Shown one piece after another: positions 17,354 through 26,462 of a stretch of 64,000 nt of DNA. Every line of letters starts with the position of its first letter. Positions within the stretch are counted from its first letter, which is position 1. Both the position numbers and the translations under genes were made by a program. The notes under the pieces are model-generated. The model was not told the origin of the DNA, ran no database searches, and saw nothing but the letters and a program-made list of their open reading frames with translations. Origin of the DNA: Citrobacter europaeus (GTDB lineage: Bacteria; Pseudomonadota; Gammaproteobacteria; Enterobacterales; Enterobacteriaceae); the NCBI GenBank assembly GCA_020099315.1, contig CP083650.1, positions 4,898,001-4,962,000 of the forward strand. Direction: 5' to 3'.

Positions 17354-19672
17354 TTACAGGGTAATCGTCAGCACATCTTCACCAGGCGTGATGACCATTC
17401 CCCACTCGCTGCCCGCAGATGAACCGCCCATCACGCCGCTGATCTGCGCAATATTACGCAGGCACAGCGTCCAGTTACGCGCTTCGCCACTCCCTTGCAC
17501 GGTGATGGTATTACCCGCACGCGTCGCCTTCAGCGTGAAGATAACCGAACCGTCAGCCGCCGGGACTTCACAAATCGCTTCCCGGCCCTCCTGCAGATGG
17601 AACAGCTGGAAGGCGGTCCCTTCGTGCCAGGCGTAGTCCGGCTTCTGATTATTGCGCCCCAGCGCCAGCAGGGTGTTGTCGCGCACATACACCGGCAGAC
17701 TCAGGAAGTCATGCCTCTGTTTATGCCAACGGCTGCCCGCCACCTCGTCGTTATGCCACAGATGCGTCCAGCGTCCTTCCGGCAGGTAGAACTGCACATC
17801 TCCTGCCTCGCTAAACACCGGCGCAACCATCACGCTATCGCCCAGCATGTACTGGCGATCGAGATAATCACACGCCGGATCGTCCGGGAACTCCAGCATC
17901 ATTGCGCGCATCATCGGCGTGCCTTGCTCATTGGCGCGTGCCGCTTCGCGATACAGGTACGGCATCATACGGCATTTCTGTTCGGTGAAGTAGCGCACCA
18001 CATCGCAGGATTCGTCATCGTACGCCCACGGCACACGGTAGGATTTACTGCCGTGCAGGCGGCTGTGGCTGGAGAGCAGCCCGAACGCACACCAGCGCTT
18101 GTAGACGTGCGCCGGGGCGGTATTCTCAAAGCCGCCAATATCGTGGCTCCAGAAGCCAAAGCCGGACAGACCGATAGACAACCCACCGCGCAGGCTTTCG
18201 GCCATCGATTCATAGTTGGCGTAGCAGTCGCCGCCCCAGTGCACCGGAAACTGCTGCGCGCCCACGGAGGCCGAACGGGCGAATAGCACAGCCTCTTCTT
18301 CACCGACGGTTTCTTTCAGCACGTTCCACACCAGTTCGTTGTAGATGTAGGCATAATGGTTGTGCATTTTCTGCGGATCGGCACCGTCAAACCACTGCAC
18401 GTCGGTGGGAATGCGTTCGCCAAAGTCAGTTTTGAAGCAGTCAACGCCGATATCCACCAGATCTTTCAGCTTGTTGGCATACCACTCGCAGGCTTGCGGA
18501 TTGGTAAAGTCATAAATCGCCAGACCCGGCTGCCATTTATCCCATTGCCACAGGGAACCGTCCGGACGTTTGAGCAGATACCCTTTCTCTTTCAATTCAT
18601 TGAACAGCGGGGATTTCTGACCGATATAGGGGTTTATCCAGACGCAGACCTTCAGCCCTTTCTCCTTCAGGCGACGGATCATGCCTTCCGGGTCCGGGAA
18701 AGTCGCCGGATCCCACTCAAAGTCGCACCACTGGAAGGCTTTCATCCAGAAACAGTCGAAGTGAAAGACGTGCAGCGGCAAATTGCGCTTGGCCATGCCG
18801 TCGATAAAGCTGTTCACCGTCGCTTCATCATAATTGGTGGTGAACGACGTGGTCAGCCACAGGCCGAACGACCAGGCGGGCGGCAGCGCCGGACGACCGG
18901 TAAAGCGGGTATAGCGATCCAGCACCGCTTTCGGCGTTGGGCCGTCGATGACGAAATACTCCAGATACTCGCTTTCAACGCTGAACTGCACTTTCGACAC
19001 TTTCTCAGAGCCGATTTCAAACGACACGCATTGCGGATGGTTCACCAGCACGCCGTAGCCGCGGTTGGTGAGATAAAACGGGATGTTCTTGTAAGACTGC
19101 TCGGTACTGGTGCCGCCATCGCGGTTCCAGGTTTCCACCGTCTGGCCGTTACGTACCAACGCGGTAAAGCGCTCCCCCAGCCCGTACACCGTTTCCCCAA
19201 CGCCCAGATCCAGGCGCTCAAACATATAGTTTTTCCCGCTGTGGGTATCCTGGACATAGCCGTTATTTTTCAACTGGCTGCCGGTAATACGTGCCCCGTT
19301 ACGCAGGAAATCCAGCGACCAGAACTCACCTTTGGTGACCCGCACGCTCAAATTACCGCTCTTCAGTTCGGCAAATTCAGCGGTGTTTTGCATCTCGACG
19401 TTGACGTCCTGCCGCACGTTCAACGGGTAGTGCGGACCGTTATCCAGCGCGCCCTGGAAGTGTTCCATACGCACGCCAACCACGCCTTCCTGCGGCGAGA
19501 AAAAGCGTAGGGTGAAGAGTGGGGTATCCAGTTGCCAGGTACGTTCACGCACGTCACGCGGCGCAACGTAGACGATCATCTCGTTACCCTGCTGTTCGAC
19601 CTCGAATACCTGAATCGGGTGAGTTAAATTCAGGCCAGGTTGCGTCAGCCAGTTACCATCGCTAATTTTCAT
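17354..19672 (-). CDS. yicI: Alpha-xylosidase, GH31 family
   Basis: Retaining alpha-xylosidase that removes alpha-1,6-linked xylose from the non-reducing end of xyloglucan-derived oligosaccharides such as isoprimeverose. The 772-residue length equals that of E. coli YicI. The GH31 nucleophile motif KTDFGERIP is present (Asp416 in the numbering of the E. coli enzyme), and the catalytic acid Asp lies near the FARSASVGAQQFPVHWGGD stretch. An N-terminal beta-sandwich precedes the barrel. Eleven bases after the end of its partner transporter gene yicJ, and cotranscribed with it. Confidence 0.97.
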   Translation of the reverse strand: MKISDGNWLTQPGLNLTHPIQVFEVEQQGNEMIVYVAPRDVRERTWQLDTPLFTLRFFSPQEGVVGVRMEHFQGALDNGPHYPLNVRQDVNVEMQNTAEFAELKSGNLSVRVTKGEFWSLDFLRNGARITGSQLKNNGYVQDTHSGKNYMFERLDLGVGETVYGLGERFTALVRNGQTVETWNRDGGTSTEQSYKNIPFYLTNRGYGVLVNHPQCVSFEIGSEKVSKVQFSVESEYLEYFVIDGPTPKAVLDRYTRFTGRPALPPAWSFGLWLTTSFTTNYDEATVNSFIDGMAKRNLPLHVFHFDCFWMKAFQWCDFEWDPATFPDPEGMIRRLKEKGLKVCVWINPYIGQKSPLFNELKEKGYLLKRPDGSLWQWDKWQPGLAIYDFTNPQACEWYANKLKDLVDIGVDCFKTDFGERIPTDVQWFDGADPQKMHNHYAYIYNELVWNVLKETVGEEEAVLFARSASVGAQQFPVHWGGDCYANYESMAESLRGGLSIGLSGFGFWSHDIGGFENTAPAHVYKRWCAFGLLSSHSRLHGSKSYRVPWAYDDESCDVVRYFTEQKCRMMPYLYREAARANEQGTPMMRAMMLEFPDDPACDYLDRQYMLGDSVMVAPVFSEAGDVQFYLPEGRWTHLWHNDEVAGSRWHKQRHDFLSLPVYVRDNTLLALGRNNQKPDYAWHEGTAFQLFHLQEGREAICEVPAADGSVIFTLKATRAGNTITVQGSGEARNWTLCLRNIAQISGVMGGSSAGSEWGMVITPGEDVLTITL

Positions 19673-19682
19673 CGTCAGTTCC

Positions 19683-21065
19683 TTAGTTCTGTAATTCTTT
19701 CGTCGTAAAATCCTGCTGATTGCGGCGCGCGCCCTGAGCCAACTGGCTCATAATTTCCGTCAGATACGGCGTTTTCAGGGTATAGAAGCGTTTGGCGATC
19801 ACGGCACTCAGCAGGTAACAAATAGCCGGGACAATCGTGAACAATGCGATAATGATGCTGATGGTGGCGCTGTTCTGGGTTTTCGCTGCGGCATCGTAAC
19901 CGCCGCCCGCCAGCATCCAGCCGATCATCGCCCCACCGAGCGCCAGACCCAGCTTGAGCACGAACAACGTTCCCGCAAAGCTGATCCCCGTCAGACGTTT
20001 TCCGTTGCACCACTCGCCGTAATCAACGGTGTCGGACATCATTACCCACTGGATGGGCGTCACGAGCTGATGCAGTACACCAATCACGAAGATGAAGACG
20101 AACATGGTGATGTTGGCGTGCATCGGCACGAAGAACATCGCCAGACTGACGACCGCCAGCAGGGCGTTCGTCCACCAGAAGACGCTGACTTTGCATCGCC
20201 AGTCGGTCAGCGGTTTTGCCAGCGCAGAGCCGATCAGGTTGCCGACGCAATAAGTGGTGAGGAAGGCGACAAACACTTCCGGCGTGCCCAGGATCCAGGT
20301 GACGTAATACATCATCGCCCCGCCGCGAACACAGACGGCCAGGATGTTGAGGATGGTCAGCAGGCCGACAATGCGCCACTGGTCGTTTTGCCAGATGTCG
20401 CGCAGGTCTTCACGCATTGAGGTGCTGCTCGGCGGCGCTTCCACACGTTCTTTGGTGGTGAAGAAGCAAAACGCCAGCATCAGGAACGCCACTACCGAGA
20501 GCACGGCAATCCCGCCCTGGAAGCCCAGCGCTTTATCTTCGCCGCCAATCAGATTCACCAGCGGCATCATCAGCACGGTGGAGAGCATGCCGCCCGCCGT
20601 CGCCAGCACGAAGCGCCATGATTGCAGGGAGATGCGCTGCGTCGGGTCATTGGTGATAACACCGCCCAGCGCGCAGTAGGGAATATTCACCACGGTATAA
20701 AGCAGGGTCAGCAGCGTGTAGGTGATGGCGGCATAAATCATTTTGCCGTGCAGGCTGAGGTCTGGCGTACTGTAAGCGAGCACACAGACCAGACCAAACG
20801 GCAGAGCGCCAAACAGCACCCACGGACGGAATTTCCCCCAGCGCGACCGGGTACGGTCGGCCAGTAGCCCCATGCAAGGGTCTGAGATAGCATCCAGTGC
20901 GCGGGCCAGCAGAAACATGGTGCCGACAAATCCGGCAGGAATACCAAAAATATCGGTATAGAAAAACATCATATATAACATGACGTTATCGAAGATAATA
21001 TGACTGGCGGCATCACCCATGCCGTAGCCGATCTTCTCTTTAACAGACAGAATCTCACTTTTCAT
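19683..21065 (-). CDS. yicJ: GPH-family sugar:cation symporter YicJ
   Basis: A 460-residue inner-membrane symporter of the glycoside-pentoside-hexuronide family, related to MelB. Start set at the ATG of MKSEILSVKEKIGYG, as in E. coli; the frame is open to 21125 but the extra residues look non-coding. Twelve membrane segments are expected; the N-terminal motif LLARALDAISDPCMGLLADRTRSRWGKFRPW holds the cation-site Asp residues. With YicI it forms an uptake-plus-hydrolysis pair, presumably for alpha-xylosides. Confidence 0.95.
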   Translation of the reverse strand: MKSEILSVKEKIGYGMGDAASHIIFDNVMLYMMFFYTDIFGIPAGFVGTMFLLARALDAISDPCMGLLADRTRSRWGKFRPWVLFGALPFGLVCVLAYSTPDLSLHGKMIYAAITYTLLTLLYTVVNIPYCALGGVITNDPTQRISLQSWRFVLATAGGMLSTVLMMPLVNLIGGEDKALGFQGGIAVLSVVAFLMLAFCFFTTKERVEAPPSSTSMREDLRDIWQNDQWRIVGLLTILNILAVCVRGGAMMYYVTWILGTPEVFVAFLTTYCVGNLIGSALAKPLTDWRCKVSVFWWTNALLAVVSLAMFFVPMHANITMFVFIFVIGVLHQLVTPIQWVMMSDTVDYGEWCNGKRLTGISFAGTLFVLKLGLALGGAMIGWMLAGGGYDAAAKTQNSATISIIIALFTIVPAICYLLSAVIAKRFYTLKTPYLTEIMSQLAQGARRNQQDFTTKELQN

Positions 21066-21318
21066 TACGCATCCTTGTTTGCACTTTCTCACGCGCTGGT
21101 ACCGGTTACAGCTTTTGTAAACCATCCCTGTGGGCGCGGGTATTCCGATATCTCGTTATCAAATTACGATTCTTGTTTTCTGTGATCGGGGTAGCGTCAA
21201 AAAATAATCATCACTGTAACTTATGGATTTCGTAGGGATTTATTTGAAACGGGTCATGGTAACGTGAAACGGAAGTTAAAAAAGTGAGTGAGGGGGTGTG
21301 GAAACGTTTGGAAGTAGC

Positions 21319-21324
21319 TATAAT
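21319..21324 (+). promoter_or_regulatory. -10 element of the selC promoter
   Basis: A perfect TATAAT 31 bases before the mature tRNA, followed by a GC-rich discriminator (GCGCCCC) as expected for a stable RNA gene under stringent control. No good -35 is evident. Confidence 0.6.
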
Positions 21325-21355
21325 GCGCCCCGCCTCCATGTAGCAATCGAGGCGC

Positions 21356-21450
21356 GGAAGATCGTCATCTCCGGTGAGGTGGCTGGACTTCAAATCCAGT
21401 TGGGGCCGCCAGCGGTCCCGGGCAGGTTCGACTCCTGTGATCTTCCGCCA
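21356..21450 (+). tRNA. selC: tRNA-Sec (anticodon TCA)
   Basis: The 95-nucleotide selenocysteine tRNA that decodes UGA. It has the unusually long 8-base-pair acceptor stem (GGAAGATC/GATCTTCC), the anticodon TCA in CTGGACTTCAAATCCAG, a long variable arm (GGGGCCGCCAGCGGTCCC), and an encoded CCA end. It differs from E. coli selC at only a few D-arm/stem positions. The 3' end is a known integration site for islands (LEE, SPI-3 and others), and accessory genes follow here. Confidence 0.99.
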
Positions 21451-21558
21451 AAATGCTTATATCATCCCAGCCATTTGCCCTATCCTCTCACCATATATAT
21501 GCTTTTATAATTCTCGCCCAAAATCTCTAATTCCATTTATTTTTATCGAGAATCTCAT

Positions 21559-22125
21559 ATGAGTACAGCCCTTACGATAATGGCTATTGCAGCTACAGTA
21601 ATTAGTCCATTATTAGCCATTCAGACACAGAAATTTATAGAAAGATATTACCAAAAAAAATCATTGAAAATTGATATATTCAAACAGCTTATGGCTACCA
21701 GATCTCAGAATGCAAGGTTGTCCAGTGAGCATGTTCGTGCATTAAATATGATTGACTTAGCATTTTATGGAAAAATAAAAAGAGGAAAGGCCAAGAGAAG
21801 CGCCTCTGAGAGCAATGTCTTATCCTCATGGAAGCTTTATTTTGCACATTTGAATACATCTTATCCAGATAATGATAATACATTAGGTGCCATATGGAAC
21901 CAAACAAGCAACAATCTTTTTCTGGACTTGCTTTCAGAGATAGCAAAAGATATTGGCTATGATTTTGAGCGAGTTCAATTACAAACAGCTATATACTCAC
22001 CTGTGGCCCACGGGGCAATAGAAAACGATCAATTAAAAATTAGACAGGGGTTAGCTGCAATATTCTCAGGAGAAAATGCTTTAAAAATGGAAATTATAAA
22101 TATTCCCGGAAGGCAGGAGCATTAA
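21559..22125 (+). CDS. DUF6680-like hypothetical protein
   Basis: A 188-residue protein of unknown function. It begins with one probable membrane segment (about residues 2-22, ALTIMAIAATVISPLLAIQ), then a basic stretch and a soluble helical part. The block FKQLMATRSQNARLSSEHVRALNMIDLAFYG resembles the DUF6680 family as remembered; no enzymatic motif is visible. Base composition is clearly more AT-rich than the backbone genes, and it starts about 110 bases after selC, so it is likely acquired DNA. No integrase accompanies it. Start at ATG 21559; the ribosome binding site is weak (GAGAATCTCAT). Confidence 0.72.
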   Translation: MSTALTIMAIAATVISPLLAIQTQKFIERYYQKKSLKIDIFKQLMATRSQNARLSSEHVRALNMIDLAFYGKIKRGKAKRSASESNVLSSWKLYFAHLNTSYPDNDNTLGAIWNQTSNNLFLDLLSEIAKDIGYDFERVQLQTAIYSPVAHGAIENDQLKIRQGLAAIFSGENALKMEIINIPGRQEH

Positions 22126-22273
22126 TCCACTCACCTCTTCTCTTCAGGCTCAGCATCCAACCTCACCAACGCCTTTCGTCCCAGGGTTTTGAGCCAATTC
22201 CCTAAACTCATTCCTTCAGACTTTACGCCGGCCTACGGGCGGCACGCAACAAGTGACAACATTGCGGCTTTTT

Positions 22274-22308
22274 ATTGCAGTTGTTCGGTTTTACCGAACA
22301 ACTGCAAT
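22274..22308. repeat. Perfect 16-bp inverted repeat with 3-base loop
   Basis: ATTGCAGTTGTTCGGT and ACCGAACAACTGCAAT flank TTT exactly. It is not followed by a U-tract on either strand, so it is not a standard terminator. Could be a mobile-element scar, a protein binding site or a stable RNA hairpin. Confidence 0.85.
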
Positions 22309-22328
22309 AACCACCATCTTCAATACGT

Positions 22329-22362
22329 AAAAAAGCCGCCGATAGGTTAATCAGCGGCTTTT
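22329..22362 (-). terminator. Rho-independent terminator of the autotransporter gene
   Basis: On the minus strand AAAAGCCGC ... GCGGCTTTT forms a 9-base-pair stem followed by a run of T (TTTTTTACG), 17 bases after the autotransporter stop. Confidence 0.75.
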
Positions 22363-22378
22363 ACATTACAGCATTACA

Positions 22379-25213
22379 TTAGAAATTATATTTCACGCCG
22401 AGCATACCGCGGGTATCGCTGTAGCCTTTATCGCCGACCTGTTGGGCCACATTGCTCCATACGTTGAGACGCGGAGTAATTTGACCCTCAACGCCGACTT
22501 TCAGCTCGCCAATGTTTTTGGTGCCGCGCATATCGTTGCTCACATCGTCCATTTTCACGCTGGTTGTCTGCGTATTGTGGATCCAGTTGGCTTCAACAAA
22601 CGGCTGGAACTCGCGAGATTTACCGTCGTCGATGGCATTGTGACCGTTGATAAAGGCTTTTACCCCCAGACGGGTCATCAGGTTGCCATCGGTGTTGTCC
22701 CTCACGCGGGTACCGTTCGCTTCGCGGTGGCTGTCGGCCTGCACATCCATCCACACCACCTGCGCTTTCGGTTGCAGCCAGTAGCTATTGCGCTCGTTTT
22801 CACCCAGTTTGAAGCTGTAACCGGCTTCAACAGAAGCGGTTATCCCGCTGGATTTGTATTTCTCTGTCGCCTGTTCCTGGCCCATCACTTTGTTATCAAA
22901 CCAGTTGTACAGCGCCCAGGTATCCACGTAGGTACCGGTCTTGTCGGCGTCATTGGCATACCATGTGCCGTACAGTCCCACGCTGTAACCGGTGACCTGA
23001 CCACGTGAATGGTACCCGGTCAGGCTGGACTGCGTGCGGTTCTGGCTATTGGCATAACCTGCCATCGCGCCAAGATGCCAGCGGTCGAGACCGTCGCTAC
23101 TCCACTGCGTCAGATCGCCGCCTAACTGCAAGACATAGCTGTTGCTTTGGGTTTTCAACTGTCCGCTACCGTCTTTGAAGCGGGTATGCGCTCCAACGTT
23201 ACGCATCCACAGGCTGGTGACTTTTTTCTCGCCCGTCAGCATGTCGATGTACTGCGTTTCACCCAGACGGTCGTGCAGTCGGGTCATAAACAGCGTGTTA
23301 GCGGCGTAATTGTTCGCCAGATAACTGCCTGCTTCCGGGCGGTACTGCTGCTCAGTGACAGGAGGCGCAACAGGTTCTTCCGGCTCAGGGATAATCGGGT
23401 CTACAGGATCGACGGGGTCTGGATCTACTGGACCTGGGTCAATAGGGTCAACCGGATCCGGGTCAACGGGGTCGGGGTCGATGGGATCAACCGGGTCCGG
23501 ATCGACGGGGTCCGGCTCTTCCGGATCAGGCGGAGCCGGAATAAAGCTGGTCAGATACCAGTTGCTGCCCTTCTGCACAACGTTATAGTCGTACGCTCCG
23601 GCAACAATACGGCCCGCTTTCTCAAAAGTACCGTCAGAATTACCGACCACTTCGATGATCTCAATGCCTTCAACGGTCTGCGCCCCGGTTCCGCCAATAT
23701 TGTTCACCGCTACAAACGCGTTACCCGCGGTGTCGCCGAGCACTTTCAGCTTGTCGGTTTCGGAGGTATCGTCATTCAGGACGGTATTGAAAACCAGTTT
23801 GCCGCCGTTTCCGGTAAAATCTTCATTGATGGTAAGCGTCTGCCACGGTTCACCGTCAGCATGCCCAAAGTTCACCACTGACCCGCTGTTCAGCGTCAGG
23901 TCGGTGAGCGTTGAGCTGTTGGTCATATTCCAGGTCGCGTCGCTCATTTGCAGCGAGATAACGCCCGTCCCGGCAGTGGCGCTGGTGATGTATGACGCCC
24001 CGCTCCACAACGAGTTGTCGGTCATGTTGAGCTTAATGGTACTGTTTTGCTGCGGCAGGCTGCTGGTTGCAGCAGTCGCGCCGGCGGCGTGAAGATCGCC
24101 ATCGATAAGAAAGCGCCCACCAGCGGAGCCGTCTACGGTGCCGCCCGTTTCGGTGCTGATCGCATAGCTTTCATTGCTGTGATTGCCCGCCATGGTAATG
24201 GCGGCACCGCCTGCCAGGTTTATCGCCCCGCGTGAAGTCGCATACAGACCGCGTGGCGCTTTACTGTATGACGCCGCTTTCGCCGAACTGTTGACGTTGA
24301 TTGTTGCATTTTCGCCGAGATTTACGGTCGCGTTGGTGGAGTAGACCGCATGTGCGCTAACGCCATTGACCGTAATCGTCGCGTTGTTGCCCAGTTCTGT
24401 TTTGGAAGACGAGGCGGCATAAATCCCCGTGGAAGAGGCACCCGATGTCTCAATAGTGGCGTCATTGCCAAGCAGGATCGAGGAACCGCTCTGCCCGGTG
24501 CGAAGACCTTCTGAACTGTCACCTGTCGTCACAATGTGTGCCCGGTCGCCAACGACAATCGTATTTTTGGCCTGCGTGGCGTCTTTCATTGCGTTTGCAG
24601 TGATGCCACGTCCTTGGGTACCAGTGGTCTGAATATACAGATCGTCGCCGACATAAATGCTGGCCGATCCTTTCCAACCCTGGCTATAGGAGTTGTAACC
24701 GGCGTTAATACCGTCACCATCCTGACCGTCCACATAAATGCTGGTGCGGTCGCCTGTAATGATAAAGACTGGGTTATCAGGCGTATTGGCCCCATGCGTG
24801 CGGATACCGTCAACATCTTTACCATTATTGGCGGCATTCTTCGACTGTGTGCGAATCGTCAGGTCGTCGCCGAAAATAACGCCCGGGCTACCCGTGGTAC
24901 TATTCTGAATAACGGTAACAGAGTGCTCAAAAGCTTCAGCACCGGGTCCATTAATCGTTAATCCATTGCCATAAACGGGAATAGTACCCGCACTCCATTG
25001 ATAAACATAATTCGGCATGGCGCTGGTTTTAGCGAAATTGGCATTTGCCTGCGCAGGTATTATTGCCTGCAACTCTGGGGGCAAACTACTAACCAGTCCG
25101 CTGGAAGGAAGACTATCAACGTCAACCCATGCCGCATGGCTTGAAAATACCATAGAGGTTAATGCGGCTGAAACCGCTATGGCAATACGAGAGTAAGATT
25201 TGGGATTTGGCAT
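22379..25213 (-). CDS. Type V autotransporter, MisL/AIDA-like adhesin candidate
   Basis: A 944-residue surface protein. It begins with a signal peptide (about 1-27, ending SSHAAW), followed by a passenger rich in Gly/Thr/Asn with short repeats typical of a beta-helix (TIETSGASSTGIYAASSSKTELGNNATI-like units, broken into shorter pieces here). A Pro/Asp linker of repeated DPVDPDPVDPIDP units spans about residues 557-617, and the last ~285 residues are the autotransporter beta-barrel, ending in KYNF with the terminal Phe needed for BAM insertion. Length and position at selC, with MarT/FidL-like genes beside it, resemble Salmonella MisL of SPI-3, a fibronectin-binding adhesin; ligand here is unknown. 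Confidence 0.88.
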   Translation of the reverse strand: MPNPKSYSRIAIAVSAALTSMVFSSHAAWVDVDSLPSSGLVSSLPPELQAIIPAQANANFAKTSAMPNYVYQWSAGTIPVYGNGLTINGPGAEAFEHSVTVIQNSTTGSPGVIFGDDLTIRTQSKNAANNGKDVDGIRTHGANTPDNPVFIITGDRTSIYVDGQDGDGINAGYNSYSQGWKGSASIYVGDDLYIQTTGTQGRGITANAMKDATQAKNTIVVGDRAHIVTTGDSSEGLRTGQSGSSILLGNDATIETSGASSTGIYAASSSKTELGNNATITVNGVSAHAVYSTNATVNLGENATINVNSSAKAASYSKAPRGLYATSRGAINLAGGAAITMAGNHSNESYAISTETGGTVDGSAGGRFLIDGDLHAAGATAATSSLPQQNSTIKLNMTDNSLWSGASYITSATAGTGVISLQMSDATWNMTNSSTLTDLTLNSGSVVNFGHADGEPWQTLTINEDFTGNGGKLVFNTVLNDDTSETDKLKVLGDTAGNAFVAVNNIGGTGAQTVEGIEIIEVVGNSDGTFEKAGRIVAGAYDYNVVQKGSNWYLTSFIPAPPDPEEPDPVDPDPVDPIDPDPVDPDPVDPIDPGPVDPDPVDPVDPIIPEPEEPVAPPVTEQQYRPEAGSYLANNYAANTLFMTRLHDRLGETQYIDMLTGEKKVTSLWMRNVGAHTRFKDGSGQLKTQSNSYVLQLGGDLTQWSSDGLDRWHLGAMAGYANSQNRTQSSLTGYHSRGQVTGYSVGLYGTWYANDADKTGTYVDTWALYNWFDNKVMGQEQATEKYKSSGITASVEAGYSFKLGENERNSYWLQPKAQVVWMDVQADSHREANGTRVRDNTDGNLMTRLGVKAFINGHNAIDDGKSREFQPFVEANWIHNTQTTSVKMDDVSNDMRGTKNIGELKVGVEGQITPRLNVWSNVAQQVGDKGYSDTRGMLGVKYNF

Positions 25214-25288
25214 ATTAGCCTCCTGCTATCAGGCGTAGAGCGTCCACCACATCGCAAGGATGTGAAAATAATAAAAATCAGAAATGCG

Positions 25289-25906
25289 TTATAAAATATT
25301 CGACAATATTTGATGAATACTATGGCCTAACTTATCTTCAAGCCTGAGCTTGTAGACATATATTTTCTTAATATCGATATTATCTATTTTGGTAATTTGC
25401 TGAATACTTTTTCCTGACACAAAGCGCTTCAGTAATATCATTTCTGTGTAATTGAGTGAGCGTCCGCGTTTACTGTTAGCGAGGTGACCGGTAAATAATC
25501 GGCGAATTTTCTGACGCTGAACCTCATCATCATCATCGGAATATATAATCCCTTGAATTTTATTGCTTTTTGACAACCAGTAGTTGGCTAACGGCGCCAG
25601 GTTCCTGTCTGCTATCAACACAATATGCATACCGCTATAGGCCAGGCGGTCTACCCATTGCGGGTCGGCGAACAGGCGCAGATTCGGGAAAGAAAAGTCC
25701 ACAAAAATAAACCCGCGCGACAAATGGTTTTGATTATTAAGCAGAAGTTTTTCAATAATTCCTTTTTGCAGAAAGCCATTTCCCTCTGGCCAGATCGCAA
25801 AAGCGGCACGGTGACAGTAGCTGGCGCGAACCGCAGTATCCGGAAATAATTGACAGGATAATTCACAGCTTATGCAACGAACACTCTGTGACGGTGATCT
25901 CTTCAT
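25289..25906 (-). CDS. LuxR-type transcriptional regulator
   Basis: A 205-residue DNA-binding regulator. The C-terminal 60 residues are a LuxR/FixJ-type helix-turn-helix (GRSLNYTEMILLKRFVSGKS followed by IDIKKIYVYKLRLEDKLG). The N-terminal part is not a recognisable response-regulator receiver: it has Cys-rich CISCELSC near the start and no clear phospho-Asp pocket. Start at the ATG preceded by AGGAG at nine bases (a TTG three bases upstream is possible). Located 75 bases upstream of the autotransporter on the same strand, so it may control that gene. Function inferred. Confidence 0.78.
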   Translation of the reverse strand: MKRSPSQSVRCISCELSCQLFPDTAVRASYCHRAAFAIWPEGNGFLQKGIIEKLLLNNQNHLSRGFIFVDFSFPNLRLFADPQWVDRLAYSGMHIVLIADRNLAPLANYWLSKSNKIQGIIYSDDDDEVQRQKIRRLFTGHLANSKRGRSLNYTEMILLKRFVSGKSIQQITKIDNIDIKKIYVYKLRLEDKLGHSIHQILSNIL

Positions 25907-25909
25907 CAA

Positions 25910-26462
25910 AAATGACTCCTGTTATTTTTCCATAAATATTTCATTGGTAAATAAATGTGTCAATCCGACACGTTTGACATTCCTTGTCAGTTAATAACAG
26001 TGGTGCTAATAAAATGTAATAAACTCCTGATGTGCTATTATGTATGGGCTGTGATTAATACGATTGCGCTAAGCTTTTTTGTGCCTTACCTCAGAATTAC
26101 AGCCTAAGCATTAGGAATTTTATGCATAAATTCAGATTCCAGGATAAAACAGTAAAAAAGCACTATTTGCTAAAAAACAACCGATGTAAACGATACTCAT
26201 TAATTACACAATACTGATAACTCAATCACCCTTGAAGTGCTGTGGATAAATATAATGATAATTCAGATAAAACTGTAATGAATTCTCATTATTTAACATT
26301 AGTTAATTCTCACCTAAGAACTGAAAAGCATAAGTCATTGTATTTAAAGAATTTTAATTCCTTAAGTAAAATTCTTATCTTCGATCACGTACAAAGAGTG
26401 AGGCATATTTTCGATTTGGATGTAAAATTTAAGGGAGATGTTGGCACACGCGGTGATACGTT
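25910..26462. other. AT-rich 550-base divergent regulatory region
   Basis: Lies between the LuxR-type gene (minus) and the MarT-like gene (plus) and is very AT-rich. It contains a short palindrome GTGTC-AATCC-GACAC at 25957-25971 close to the LuxR-type start. A plus-strand frame at 26242-26601 overlaps the MarT-like gene out of frame and is not credible. Such AT-rich regions typically bind H-NS and carry silenced promoters. Confidence 0.5.

Larger units (their letters stand above)
22126..22378. other. Non-coding spacer between the DUF6680-like gene and the autotransporter
   Basis: Contains a perfect palindrome and the autotransporter terminator, listed separately. A 26-codon minus-strand frame at 22131-22211 (MSLGNWLKTLGRKAL...) looks protein-like but lacks a properly spaced ribosome binding site; it may be a remnant. 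No repeat of the selC 3' end was seen. Confidence 0.4.

Noticed and set aside
18356..19510. 384-codon open frame antisense to yicI
   Set aside because: Lies wholly inside a clearly identified GH31 gene; its protein shows no family pattern and follows from the codon bias of yicI.
21451..22378. Integrase or attachment-site repeat after selC
   Set aside because: The selC 3' sequence is not repeated here and no integrase-like protein is present, so a complete element is not supported.
23147..23881. Antisense frames over the autotransporter, including Gly/Ser repeats at 23355-23588
   Set aside because: The repeats are the reverse reading of the DPVDP linker and not a separate collagen-like protein.
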